Part shown: positions 1-8,050 of the stretch, one piece after another
Layout: the number at the start of each line of letters is the position of its first letter
Numbering within the stretch: position 1 is the first letter of the stretch
Assembly (NCBI RefSeq): GCF_000828635.1
Contig: NZ_AP012547.1
Span: forward strand, 3,410,001-3,474,000
Length of the DNA: 64,000 nt
Reading direction: 5' to 3'
Source: Sulfuritalea hydrogenivorans sk43H
GTDB lineage: Bacteria > Pseudomonadota > Gammaproteobacteria > Burkholderiales > Rhodocyclaceae
Notes under the pieces: model-generated
Told to the model about the DNA's origin: nothing
Databases searched by the model: none
Seen by the model: only the letters and a program-made list of their open reading frames with translations
Made by a program: the position numbers and the translations under genes

Positions 1-404
1 TGCCAGGCGTCGGTGTTGATGCCCAGCGCCACCGGGCGGCAGACGTAGTTCTTCCTGGCCAGTTCCCGGCGCAGGATTGCCGCCGCATCGGCCTTGTACG
101 CAATTTTCGTTTCGAAATCGAGTCCCGGCGACAAACCCAGGTAAGCATGCGACGGTCGCGCAAAACAGTACGCACAGCCGTGTTCGCAACCGCGATAGGG
201 ATTGATCGTGCGGTCGTAGGGAATGTCGGGCGAGGTGTTGTAGGTGATCACCGATTTCGCCGTATCGACCATCAGCTCGGTGGCCGGCGCCGCCTCGTCC
301 TCGTTCCACCACCCGTCGTCCGCCGCCTCCCGCCGCCAGGCGTCGAAGCGGCCATCGGGCGAGATCACCGCGCCGCGGCCTTTGCGGAGAGTGCCGGCTT
401 TCAT
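1..404 (-). CDS. PA0069-type radical SAM protein, N-terminal part
   Basis: The gene runs off the left edge, so only about the first 134 residues are present. Starting from the ATG at 404 the protein begins MKAGTLRKGRGAVISPDGRF and reaches a CEHGCAYCF motif near residue 79, a CxxxCxxC cluster that would bind the radical SAM 4Fe-4S centre. The RG-rich start, the 'TINPYRGCEHGC' context and the following 'ARPSHAYLGLSPGLDFETKI' segment match the PA0069/Rv2578c radical SAM family, which is related to spore photoproduct lyase. The substrate of this family is not settled. The gene is divergent from the alpha-2-macroglobulin gene. Confidence in the family is high, in the function low. Confidence 0.85.
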   Translation of the reverse strand, partial: MKAGTLRKGRGAVISPDGRFDAWRREAADDGWWNEDEAAPATELMVDTAKSVITYNTSPDIPYDRTINPYRGCEHGCAYCFARPSHAYLGLSPGLDFETKIAYKADAAAILRRELARKNYVCRPVALGINTDAW

Positions 405-465
405 GCTGTGATTATATACAGTTATATCGGTCGTTTGCCAGATCCCGCAACCCGCCTGGCCCGCC

Positions 466-489
466 GAAAGTCGGTGCCGGCGACACGCC
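466..489 (-). repeat. dispersed VGAGDTA/SPAPTL repeat, divergent copy
   Basis: The core reads GTCGGTGCCGGCGACACGCC, about 19 of 24 positions like the family consensus. It lies in the divergent gap between the radical SAM gene and the alpha-2-macroglobulin gene, just upstream of a TATAAT at 511-516. Confidence 0.6.
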
Positions 490-516
490 GACGCCCCGCA
501 TCCCGCTGGCTATAAT
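488..516 (+). promoter_or_regulatory. possible promoter of the alpha-2-macroglobulin gene
   Basis: A perfect TATAAT lies at 511-516, 16 bases before the ATG at 532. The -35 position (488-493, CCGACG) is poor and falls in the tail of the dispersed repeat. This is a -10 element with weak support for the rest. Confidence 0.4.
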
Positions 517-531
517 CCCCCGACGTCATTC

Positions 532-3500
532 ATGCGGAATACGACCATGCCCAAGCGCGCCGCAGCCCTGCTTTGCCTCACCCTTTCCTTCGCCGCGGAT
601 GCCGCCTGGGTACAGCAATTCACGCCGCAGGAACTGGTCGACCAGCAGACGCGCGCCACGGTGGTGTTCAGCACCGACATGGTGCCGCTGGGCCGGCCGG
701 ACGCGGCGGCGCCCTTCCGCGTCGATTGCGGCGCGGTGAAGGGCAGCGGCCGCTGGGCCGATCCCCGCACCTGGACGTGGCAACTCGAACGCGCCCTGCT
801 GCCGGGCGAGCGCTGCCAGTTCGAGGTGAAGGCGGATTTCAGGGCGGTCAACGGCGAGGACATCAACGGCAAGACCGGCTATCGCTTCTTCGCGCCGGGA
901 CCGTGGCCGCGCGCCATCCATCCCGCGCCCGGCGGCGGCATCGAGGAGGATCAGGCCTTTGTCATCACGCCGGCCGGACCGGTCAAGGCGGCATCGGTGG
1001 AACAGAACGTCTGGTGCGAGGCCGACGGCGTCGGCAACCGGATTCCGGCGCGCCTGGTGCCCGAGCCGCAGCGCCGGGAAATATTTGCCGCGACGCATCG
1101 CGGCGGCAGGAACGAGATCGTGGTGGCTTGCAGCGAACGCCTGCCGGCCGGTGTGAAGATGAAGCTGGTGTGGGGCAAGGGTGTCGAAGCGGAGAATGGC
1201 GCGAAGTCGACCAAGGAAGAGAGCTTCATCTATCCGGTGCGCGAGCCCTTCCGCGCCACGCTGAGTTGCGAACGCGAGAAGGCCGGCGCGCCCTGCTCGC
1301 CGCTGTCGAACATCACGCTGGAATTCTCGGCTCAGGTCGATGCAACGCTGCGCGGCAAGATGCGCCTGATCACCCCCGAGGGCGAACGCCTGCCGGTCGA
1401 TACCGACAAGAGCGACAGCCGGCGCCAGAACACGGCGCGCAGCTTCGTCTTTGCCCGGCCCTTCGCGCAGAACGCCGAACTGCGCCTGGAACTGCCCGCC
1501 GGCATCAAGGACGAGGCCGGGCGGCCGCTGGCCAACGCGACGAGCTTCCCGCTCAAATTCACCACCGCCACGCTGCCGCCGCTGGCGAAGTTTCCCGGCG
1601 ATTTCGGCATTGTCGAACTCAAGGAAGGCGGCGTGCTGCCGGTCACTTTGCGCAACATCGAAGCGAAGCTCGATTTGCGCGAACGGCGCCTGACCGAGGA
1701 CGCCGAAGTGATTGCCGCGATGCAGGCCATCGTCCGCTTCAACAAGCAGACGAAGAAAGTAAAGCTGCTGCGCGACGGCAAGCCGGAGGACTACGAAGAC
1801 CCCCACTACGCCCGCGAATTGAGCTATCTGGCGCAGCAGCCCGGCGTCGGCAAGCGCGAGCTGCCCAAACCCGGCGGCAGTGCCGAATTCGAAGTGGTCG
1901 GCATTCCGCTGGCGAAGCCCGGTTACCACATCGTCGAAGTCGAAAGCCGGCTGCTCGGCGCGGCGCTGCTCTCCAGCGCCAGGCCGATGTATGTGCGCGC
2001 CGCCGCGCTGGTGACCAACATGGCGGTGCACTTCAAGAGCGGCCGCGACAACGCGCTGGTCTGGGTCACGGCGCTGGACAGCGGCAAGCCGGTGGCGAAC
2101 GCCGAGGTGCGCGTGTCGAGCTGCAAGGGCACGCTGCTCTGGAGCGGCAAAACCGACACGCAGGGCCGGGCGCTGGCGGACCGTGCACTCGCCGAACAGA
2201 ACTGCGACGGCGCCAGCTTCCTGTTCATATCGGCGCGACAGAACGACGACTACAGCTTCGCGCGCAGCGACTGGCACGAGGGCATCGAACCCTGGCGCTT
2301 CGGCGTCAATACCTGGGGCGAGGGCTCCGGCCCGCGCCTGATCCACACCGTGTTCGATCGCACGCTGCTGCGCCCCAGCCAGACCGTGTCGATGAAGCAC
2401 ATCGCGCGCGAACGCGGCAGCCGCGGCATGAGCCTGCCCGATCCGGCGACGCTGCCCGAACGCGCCGTGATCCGCCACGACAGCGGCGCCGAGTACAAGC
2501 TGGCGCTGGTCTGGGACGCCCAGGGCGTGGCCTTGAGCCAGTGGAAGATTCCCGACGCCGCCAAGCGTGGCAGTTATGCGGTGACGCTCGAAGGCGGCAA
2601 GGGCGGCAGGGGCGGTCGCGAGACGGGCGAATTCCGCGTTTCCGACTTCCGCCTGCCGGTGTTCACCGGCAGCGTGCAGGGCGTCACGTCGCGCCATGTC
2701 GCACCGAAAAGCGTGCCGCTGGCGCTGGGCCTGTCCTTCATCAACGGCGGCGCGGCGAAGGCACATCCGGTGCAGGTCTCGGCCACGCTGCGGCCGACCT
2801 GGCCGAGTTGGCCGGGCCACGACGGCTATCGCTTCAGCGTCGATTTCAGCGAGGCCGGGCTCGCCGCCTTCGGCATCGACAACGGCCGCGAGCGCGAACA
2901 GCTGATCCTCGACAAGCGGGAACTGACGCTCGACCGCGCCGGCGCCGGCAAGCTCGATGTGGCGATCGCCAACAAGCCGCGCGGCCCGGCCGAGATCTAC
3001 GCCGAGATGAGCTTCAACGATCCCAACGGCGAGATCCAGACCATTCGCGGCACGGTGCCGCTGTGGCCGGCCGCCGTGGCATTGGGCATGAAGATTCCCG
3101 ACTGGAGCTCGCCCAGCGACAAGGGCCGCGTTGATCTGCTGACGCTCGACCTCGACGGCAAGCCGCTGGCCGGACAGGAACTCAGCGTCACGGCCAAGCG
3201 GCGCATTTCGCATTCGCACCGGCGCCGCATCGTCGGCGGCTTCTATGCCTACGAGAACCGCGAGGAGTTCGCCGACCTCGGCACGGTTTGCAGCGGCAAG
3301 AGCGACGCACGCGGCATCCTGCGCTGCGAGCCGAAGGTGGCCGGCTCCGGCGAAATCTTCCTGCTGGCGGAAACCCGCGACGGGCAGGGCAACGTCACGC
3401 GCAGCGGCGCCAGCTATTGGGCGACCGGCAATGGCGACGATCCGTGGTTCACCGCCGGCAACCAGGACCGCATCGACGTCGTGCCCGAGCAGCGCGGCTA

Positions 3501-6210
3501 CAAGGCCGGCGATACGGCAAGATTCCGTGTGCATACGCCCTTCCGCGACGCCACCGCCTTGATCTCGGTCGAGGCCGGCGGCGTCATCGAGACCTTCGTC
3601 CGCCCGCTGTCGCGTTTCAAGCCGGTGATCGAAATCCCGGTCAAGGGCGAATGGGCGCCCAACGTGTTCGTTTCGGTGCTGGTGGTGCGTGGCCGCGTCG
3701 AGCCGCTCAAGTGGTATTCGCTGTTCCAGTGGGGCTGGCGCGAACCGGCGGCGTGGTTCCGCGAATGGTGGAACCCGCAGCAACCGACGGCGATGGTCGA
3801 CCTGGCCAAGCCGGCCTGGCGCATCGGCCTGGCCGAACTCAACGTCGGCACCGAGAGCCTGCGCCTCAAGGTCGACGTGCTGCCCGAGCGCGCCGACTAC
3901 CGGCCGCGCGAAGAAGCCACGGTGCGCCTCAAAGTGACGGCGCCGGAAGGCAAGCCGCTGCCCGCAGGCACCGAGCTGGCCTTCGCCGCCGTCGATCAGG
4001 CGCTGCTCGAACTGCGACCCAACGAGAGCTGGAAGTTGCTGGAAGCCATGACGCCGCGCCGCGGCTACGAGGTCATCACCTCGACCGCGCAATCGCAAGT
4101 GCTGGGCAAGCGCCACTACGGCCGCAAGGCGGTGCCGCCCGGCGGCGGCGGCGGCCGGGCGCCGGCACGCGAGCTGTTCGACACGCTGCTGAGTTGGCAG
4201 CCGCGCGTGAAAGTCGGCGCTGACGGTACGGCGATGGTGAAGCTGCCGATCAACGATTCGCTTACCGAATTCAAGCTGGTCGGCATCGCCAGCGCCGGCG
4301 CAAGCCTGTTCGGCACCGGCTCGGCCGCCGTGCGCACACGGCAGGATTTGCAACTGATCTCCGGCCTGCCGCCGCTGGTGCGCGAGAAAGATCGCTACCA
4401 GGCGCTCTTGACGGTGAGGAACGGCACGGCAAGGGCGATGACGGTGAATGTCACGGCACGTGCCGGCATGCAGGCGCTGGAAGCAAAGGAAGTGAAACTC
4501 GACGCCGAAGGCGCTGCGGAAATCAACTGGAGCGCGCAGGCGCCCGAGAACGCAACCAGCCTGGCATGGGAATTCGAGGCCAGCGAGAAAACCGACAGTA
4601 ACAAAAACCCGGGCCGCGACCGCCTCAAGATCACCCAGCGCATCGAACCCGCCGTACCCGTCACCGTGCAACAGGCCAGTTTCGCCCGCGTCGACGGCAG
4701 GCTGGAAATGCCCGTCGCCATGCCGCAAGGCGCGCTGCCCGGCCGCGGCGGCATCGAGGTCGGCCTCTCGCCGAAACTGTCGACCCCGCCGCCGGGGCTT
4801 AAGCGCTACTTCGAGGACTACCCGTTCTCCTGCCTCGAACAGAAAGCCTCGATCGCCGTCGGCCTGAAGGACGAAAAGCGCTGGAAGGAAGTCGTCGAAA
4901 GCCTGCCGGCCCTGCTCGACGGCAACGGCCTGGCGCGCTATTTCGCCAGCGAGTCGGCGACCAGCGCCGGCAGCGTCACGCTCACCGCCTATCTGCTCGA
5001 TGTGTCGCAGGCCAGCGGACTGGCCCTGCCCGCCGAGTTGAAGACGCGCATGGAAGACGGCCTCACCGGCTTCGTCGAGGTGCGCTTCAAGGCGCCGGTC
5101 TGGTCGCCGGCGCAGACCGACGCCCAGCTTGCCGCCAAGCTGCTCGCGCTCGAAGCGCTGACGCGTGGCGGCAGAAAACCGGTCAAGGCCGCCGCCGCAC
5201 TCGACGTGGAATTGCTGCGCCTGCCGACTTCGGCGCTGATCGACTGGTACCTGGTGGTCAAGCGCCTCGCCGACCTGCCGCAGCGCGCCGAAAAGCTCGC
5301 CGCCTCCGAGCGTGAGCTGAGGAACCGCCTGTCATACGGCGGCGGGCGCCTGACATTCACCACGGAAAAAGGCGACTACTGGTGGTGGATGATGGTTAGC
5401 GGCGACTCCAATACCTTCCGCCTGATCGAAGCCGTGATGGACGACGCCGGCTGGCGCGACGACCTGCCCAAGCTGCTGCGCGGCGCGCTGGAACGCCAGG
5501 TGCGCGGCCGCTGGTTCACCACCACCGCCAACGCTTGGGCCGCCATCGCGCTCGACCAGTACGGCCGCCGCTTCGAGAAGGAAGCCGTCGCCGGCACCAC
5601 GCGCGGCAGCCTCGGCGCGGCGAGCGCCGAGCATCGCTGGAAGGGCTCCGACGACAAACCGCTGCTGGCGCTGCCCTGGCCAACTGGCGAAGGCAAACTG
5701 GCCGTGACCCACGAAGGCAGCGGCAAACCCTGGGCCAGCATCCAGGCCCTGGCCGCGATCCCGGCCGACGAACCGCGCGCCTTCGGCTACCGCGTCACAA
5801 GACACGTGACGCCGCTGCAGGAAAAGGAACAAGGCAAAGTCAGCCGCGGCGACCTCTGGCGCGTCACGCTCAGCGTCGAGGCCGAACAGGACATGACCTG
5901 GGTCGTCGTCAGTGACCCGATCCCTGCCGGCAGCCGCATCCTCGGCGAAGGCGACGGCCGCGATTCGCGCATCGCGACGATGGACGAAGACCTGCGTTCG
6001 CGCCGCGTCTGGCCCAGTTTCATCGAACGCACCTTCGCCAACTTCCGTGCCTACTACGAAGTCGCCCCGCGCGGCCGCTTCCAGATCGACTACACCCTGC
6101 GCATCAACAACGCCGGCGAGTTTGCCCTGCCGCCGACGCGGGTCGAGGCGATGTATGCGCCGGATGTGTTCGGGGAAGTGCCGAACGGGAAGGTGGTGGT
6201 GGGGAATTGA
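532..6210 (+). CDS. alpha-2-macroglobulin family protein (YfhM-like), periplasmic
   Basis: This 1892-residue protein is a bacterial alpha-2-macroglobulin, a thioester protease trap thought to protect the cell envelope and usually paired with PbpC. A signal peptide is visible (hydrophobic AAALLCLTLSFAADAA; start at 532, or at Met6, position 547). No proper lipobox follows, unlike the E. coli lipoprotein, so it is probably soluble in the periplasm. MG-type beta-domain stretches fill the first two thirds. The thioester motif CLEQ lies at about residues 1434-1437 and is intact. A glycine-rich stretch near residue 1205 (PPGGGGGRAPARELFD) may belong to the flexible part before the thioester domain. 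The partner pbpC lies 4.7 kb downstream, separated by an accessory insert. Confidence 0.93.
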   Translation: MRNTTMPKRAAALLCLTLSFAADAAWVQQFTPQELVDQQTRATVVFSTDMVPLGRPDAAAPFRVDCGAVKGSGRWADPRTWTWQLERALLPGERCQFEVKADFRAVNGEDINGKTGYRFFAPGPWPRAIHPAPGGGIEEDQAFVITPAGPVKAASVEQNVWCEADGVGNRIPARLVPEPQRREIFAATHRGGRNEIVVACSERLPAGVKMKLVWGKGVEAENGAKSTKEESFIYPVREPFRATLSCEREKAGAPCSPLSNITLEFSAQVDATLRGKMRLITPEGERLPVDTDKSDSRRQNTARSFVFARPFAQNAELRLELPAGIKDEAGRPLANATSFPLKFTTATLPPLAKFPGDFGIVELKEGGVLPVTLRNIEAKLDLRERRLTEDAEVIAAMQAIVRFNKQTKKVKLLRDGKPEDYEDPHYARELSYLAQQPGVGKRELPKPGGSAEFEVVGIPLAKPGYHIVEVESRLLGAALLSSARPMYVRAAALVTNMAVHFKSGRDNALVWVTALDSGKPVANAEVRVSSCKGTLLWSGKTDTQGRALADRALAEQNCDGASFLFISARQNDDYSFARSDWHEGIEPWRFGVNTWGEGSGPRLIHTVFDRTLLRPSQTVSMKHIARERGSRGMSLPDPATLPERAVIRHDSGAEYKLALVWDAQGVALSQWKIPDAAKRGSYAVTLEGGKGGRGGRETGEFRVSDFRLPVFTGSVQGVTSRHVAPKSVPLALGLSFINGGAAKAHPVQVSATLRPTWPSWPGHDGYRFSVDFSEAGLAAFGIDNGREREQLILDKRELTLDRAGAGKLDVAIANKPRGPAEIYAEMSFNDPNGEIQTIRGTVPLWPAAVALGMKIPDWSSPSDKGRVDLLTLDLDGKPLAGQELSVTAKRRISHSHRRRIVGGFYAYENREEFADLGTVCSGKSDARGILRCEPKVAGSGEIFLLAETRDGQGNVTRSGASYWATGNGDDPWFTAGNQDRIDVVPEQRGYKAGDTARFRVHTPFRDATALISVEAGGVIETFVRPLSRFKPVIEIPVKGEWAPNVFVSVLVVRGRVEPLKWYSLFQWGWREPAAWFREWWNPQQPTAMVDLAKPAWRIGLAELNVGTESLRLKVDVLPERADYRPREEATVRLKVTAPEGKPLPAGTELAFAAVDQALLELRPNESWKLLEAMTPRRGYEVITSTAQSQVLGKRHYGRKAVPPGGGGGRAPARELFDTLLSWQPRVKVGADGTAMVKLPINDSLTEFKLVGIASAGASLFGTGSAAVRTRQDLQLISGLPPLVREKDRYQALLTVRNGTARAMTVNVTARAGMQALEAKEVKLDAEGAAEINWSAQAPENATSLAWEFEASEKTDSNKNPGRDRLKITQRIEPAVPVTVQQASFARVDGRLEMPVAMPQGALPGRGGIEVGLSPKLSTPPPGLKRYFEDYPFSCLEQKASIAVGLKDEKRWKEVVESLPALLDGNGLARYFASESATSAGSVTLTAYLLDVSQASGLALPAELKTRMEDGLTGFVEVRFKAPVWSPAQTDAQLAAKLLALEALTRGGRKPVKAAAALDVELLRLPTSALIDWYLVVKRLADLPQRAEKLAASERELRNRLSYGGGRLTFTTEKGDYWWWMMVSGDSNTFRLIEAVMDDAGWRDDLPKLLRGALERQVRGRWFTTTANAWAAIALDQYGRRFEKEAVAGTTRGSLGAASAEHRWKGSDDKPLLALPWPTGEGKLAVTHEGSGKPWASIQALAAIPADEPRAFGYRVTRHVTPLQEKEQGKVSRGDLWRVTLSVEAEQDMTWVVVSDPIPAGSRILGEGDGRDSRIATMDEDLRSRRVWPSFIERTFANFRAYYEVAPRGRFQIDYTLRINNAGEFALPPTRVEAMYAPDVFGEVPNGKVVVGN

Positions 6211-6220
6211 ACGCCGTATC

Positions 6221-6244
6221 GCCGTGTCGCCAGCGCCGACTCTT
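6221..6244 (+). repeat. dispersed VGAGDTA/SPAPTL repeat, consensus copy
   Basis: The copy is identical to the family consensus (reverse strand core GTCGGCGCTGGCGACACGGC). It is the outermost part of the left inverted arm, 10 bases after the alpha-2-macroglobulin stop codon. Confidence 0.8.
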
Positions 6245-6292
6245 GGGGTTTCCTTCGAAGGGAAATGCCGGGTCTCGCCCCGGCGGGCGAGA

Positions 6293-6320
6293 TACTTTCT
6301 TGCTGCGCGGCAAGAAAGTA
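6293..6320. terminator. hairpin in left arm, possible bidirectional terminator
   Basis: An 11-base perfect stem (TACTTTCTTGC / GCAAGAAAGTA) closes a 6-base loop. It is flanked by A/T rather than by a clear U-run. It could end transcription of the alpha-2-macroglobulin gene, but it is first of all part of the repeat. Confidence 0.4.
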
Positions 6321-6537
6321 TCCAAAGAAACGCGCCCCGCCTCCCCGGCCCTGCGGGCTACCCTCGCTGCGGAAGGCCCGCCGGGCCGGTCGCTAAACTA
6401 GCCGGCCAAAAAACGGCCGTCGTCGGACAACGCGACCGGACTACCCCCGGCGAACCTTCCTCGCTCGGCGGGTCAGAGGGGAAGGCAAAGCGTCGCGCGT
6501 GATTGGTTGGGGCGAAAGAAAACTCGAAGCCGACCTA

Positions 6538-7524
6538 TTACCGCTCCTTATAGATCGTCATTTCGTCGCACTCTCTGACCATTTTCGCAAATTCCAATGT
6601 ATCAGGAAGGCCATCGTTGCCAAGTCTCAAACGTTTATAGCCTTCCATTTGACATTTCTTAGATTGTGCTTTTCTCGACAAGTACTCTCCTTTCGTTACA
6701 CGAGCTAAGTGGGCTTCACTATTGTCATTCAATTCAGAAAAGACAGGATCGCTGTCATATAGTCCGAATGTTTTTAACTCAGAGTAACTGAGTACCCTGA
6801 TCGTTTCCGGAGGTATCTGCTTCATGTTTTCGTAGAGAGATTCGGGGATATTCATTTCACGAAGATATGCGGAGACATCTGCTCCCAATTTTGTAGTCTT
6901 GGTCTGCAATGCTTCGAATGAAATGGCATTGGTATCTATCGAATATGGTCGATGGATTCCCACGGGGCCACCGTCGAACGTCGACCGCTTCACAGCCCCA
7001 GCCAAGAGTATGACGCAAGAACTCATACATTTGCCTGACCACCCCACCTGTGCCCATACGCGCGCCTTGCGAAACATGCGTCCGATAGCCATAGCGGCAT
7101 ACAAATCACCCCCTTCACTATCAAGGCTGACCAAGTATCCAATATCGTGAGGCTTGGGTTTGTACCACTGTGGCTTTGGGTTGCTATTGAAATAGTTCTT
7201 GTCCAAATAAGGCGCCAGTAGTTTCTGGAAAATGGCCACATCGTTGCTTGTAATCGATCCACGCAGCACGACGCCTAGTACGCCAGATGGCAGCTCCCCT
7301 TGCGTCATTAAGTTATCGTGGGCAGATTTCCATATCCAGATTGATGAGTTTCCAATTCGAACTTGATTTCTCCGAATTTCTCGATTTGCTTCTTGTTGGG
7401 CGGCTGTGACAATAGGGGGTTGCCAAGCGTCGCCAGGGTAAGCATTTATTGACCAAGTCAGAGTTGAACTCCACAAAAGCCATCGAAGTATCAGAACATG
7501 ACTTTTCTTGCGAAAGTGTGACAT
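6538..7524 (-). CDS. COG3904-like exported protein with ClpP/crotonase fold
   Basis: The 328-residue product begins with a signal peptide or membrane anchor (HVLILRWLLWSSTLTWSINA, residues 9-28). From about residue 110 the sequence VSLDSEGGDLYAAMAIGRMF, then GKCMSSCVILLAGAVKRS and GPVGIHRPYS, follows the pattern of COG3904 periplasmic proteins, distant relatives of ClpP-type serine peptidases. The Ser in MSSC and the His in GIHRP are candidate active-site residues. The base composition is clearly richer in A/T than that of its neighbours, and the gene sits between inverted repeat arms, which suggests transfer. Its ATG at 7524 directly abuts the stop codon of the upstream small gene, so the two are probably translationally coupled. 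Function unknown. Confidence 0.75.
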   Translation of the reverse strand: MSHFRKKSHVLILRWLLWSSTLTWSINAYPGDAWQPPIVTAAQQEANREIRRNQVRIGNSSIWIWKSAHDNLMTQGELPSGVLGVVLRGSITSNDVAIFQKLLAPYLDKNYFNSNPKPQWYKPKPHDIGYLVSLDSEGGDLYAAMAIGRMFRKARVWAQVGWSGKCMSSCVILLAGAVKRSTFDGGPVGIHRPYSIDTNAISFEALQTKTTKLGADVSAYLREMNIPESLYENMKQIPPETIRVLSYSELKTFGLYDSDPVFSELNDNSEAHLARVTKGEYLSRKAQSKKCQMEGYKRLRLGNDGLPDTLEFAKMVRECDEMTIYKER

Positions 7525-7821
7525 CTATCTGTCCTTGCCGAACTCGCAGTCAACCTCACGAACGCCCGTCTCGCTGAGAAACAACCAGCGAGATTTCGGT
7601 GAGCTACGAAACGCCTCCGAGATATTCCATGAGACAAGACTTGTTACCAACTCTTCTTCCGTGTGGTCTTCTGCGAACTCACGAGAGATGTAAAGCCAAA
7701 ACGTAGGGCCTTCATGGTCAATACGGAACTTGTGAAGTTGCGCCTCGAACCGATATTCAACGTGACCATCTGCGAAGACGTCGGATAGTTTTCGCACCAG
7801 TATTCTTACCTTGGAGTCCAT
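7525..7821 (-). CDS. hypothetical protein of the inverted-repeat cassette
   Basis: I do not recognise this 98-residue protein. It starts MDSKVRILVRKLSDVFADGH, has no signal peptide or membrane segment, and is acidic in the middle (EFAEDHTEEELV). It shares the lower GC content of the following exported ClpP-fold gene, and its stop codon (7525-7527) is immediately followed by that gene's ATG. The pair therefore looks like one small transcription unit carried between the repeat arms. A plain alpha/beta fold is likely but unproven. Confidence 0.65.
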   Translation of the reverse strand: MDSKVRILVRKLSDVFADGHVEYRFEAQLHKFRIDHEGPTFWLYISREFAEDHTEEELVTSLVSWNISEAFRSSPKSRWLFLSETGVREVDCEFGKDR

Positions 7822-7837
7822 AGGCGAGTCCCTTGTG

Positions 7838-8050
7838 TTAGCGATAAAGGGTCAGCTTCGAGTTTGGTCTCGTTATAGCCTATCACGCGCGACGGTTTGT
7901 ATTCCCCTCTGACCCGCCGAGCGAGGGAGGTTCGCCGGGGGTAGTCCGGTCGCGTTGTCCGACGCCGGCCGCTTTTTGGCCGGCTAGTTTAGCGACCGGC
8001 CCGGCGGACCTTCCGCAGCGAGGGTAGCCCGCAGGGCCGGGGAGGCGGGG
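7838..8050 (-). repeat. right arm of long inverted repeat, inner part
   Basis: The reverse complement matches 6333-6545 with only a few differences from 7880 to 8050, and more weakly inward to about 7838. The arm is cut at 8050 by the IS481-family element; the rest of the arm resumes at 9363. Confidence 0.8.

Larger units (their letters stand above)
6221..6545 (+). repeat. left arm of long inverted repeat bounding an accessory cassette
   Basis: About 300 bases recur in opposite orientation at 7838-8050 and 9363-9510. In order it holds the dispersed repeat (6221-6244), a palindrome CTCGCCC..GGGCGAG (about 6274-6291), a strong hairpin TACTTTCTTGC..GCAAGAAAGTA (6293-6320), and a GC-rich stretch 6333-6504 that matches 7880-8050 at roughly 95 percent by eye. 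A weaker match (AAACTCGAAGC-GACC) reaches about 6540, into the stop codon of the inner gene. No real gene is seen in the arm; its open frames look spurious. Confidence 0.8.

Noticed and set aside
4209-4232. Possible further repeat copy in the alpha-2-macroglobulin gene (VGADGTA)
   Set aside because: About 19 of 24 bases match, but this position is a conserved family motif (V.AdGtA before the 'NDSLTEFKL' block), so protein conservation explains it.
526-4728. A 1400-codon open frame antisense to the alpha-2-macroglobulin gene
   Set aside because: It is a shadow of a high-GC gene: no start signal, no recognisable domain, and Arg/Ala/His-rich composition. The same holds for the long antisense frames at 13983-15641, 15733-18234, 22834-24369 and 36433-37746.
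6261-6502. Open frames in the inverted arms (for example around 6207-6401 and 7883-8077)
   Set aside because: They translate repeat DNA, are found on both strands and in both arms, and have no start signals or domains.
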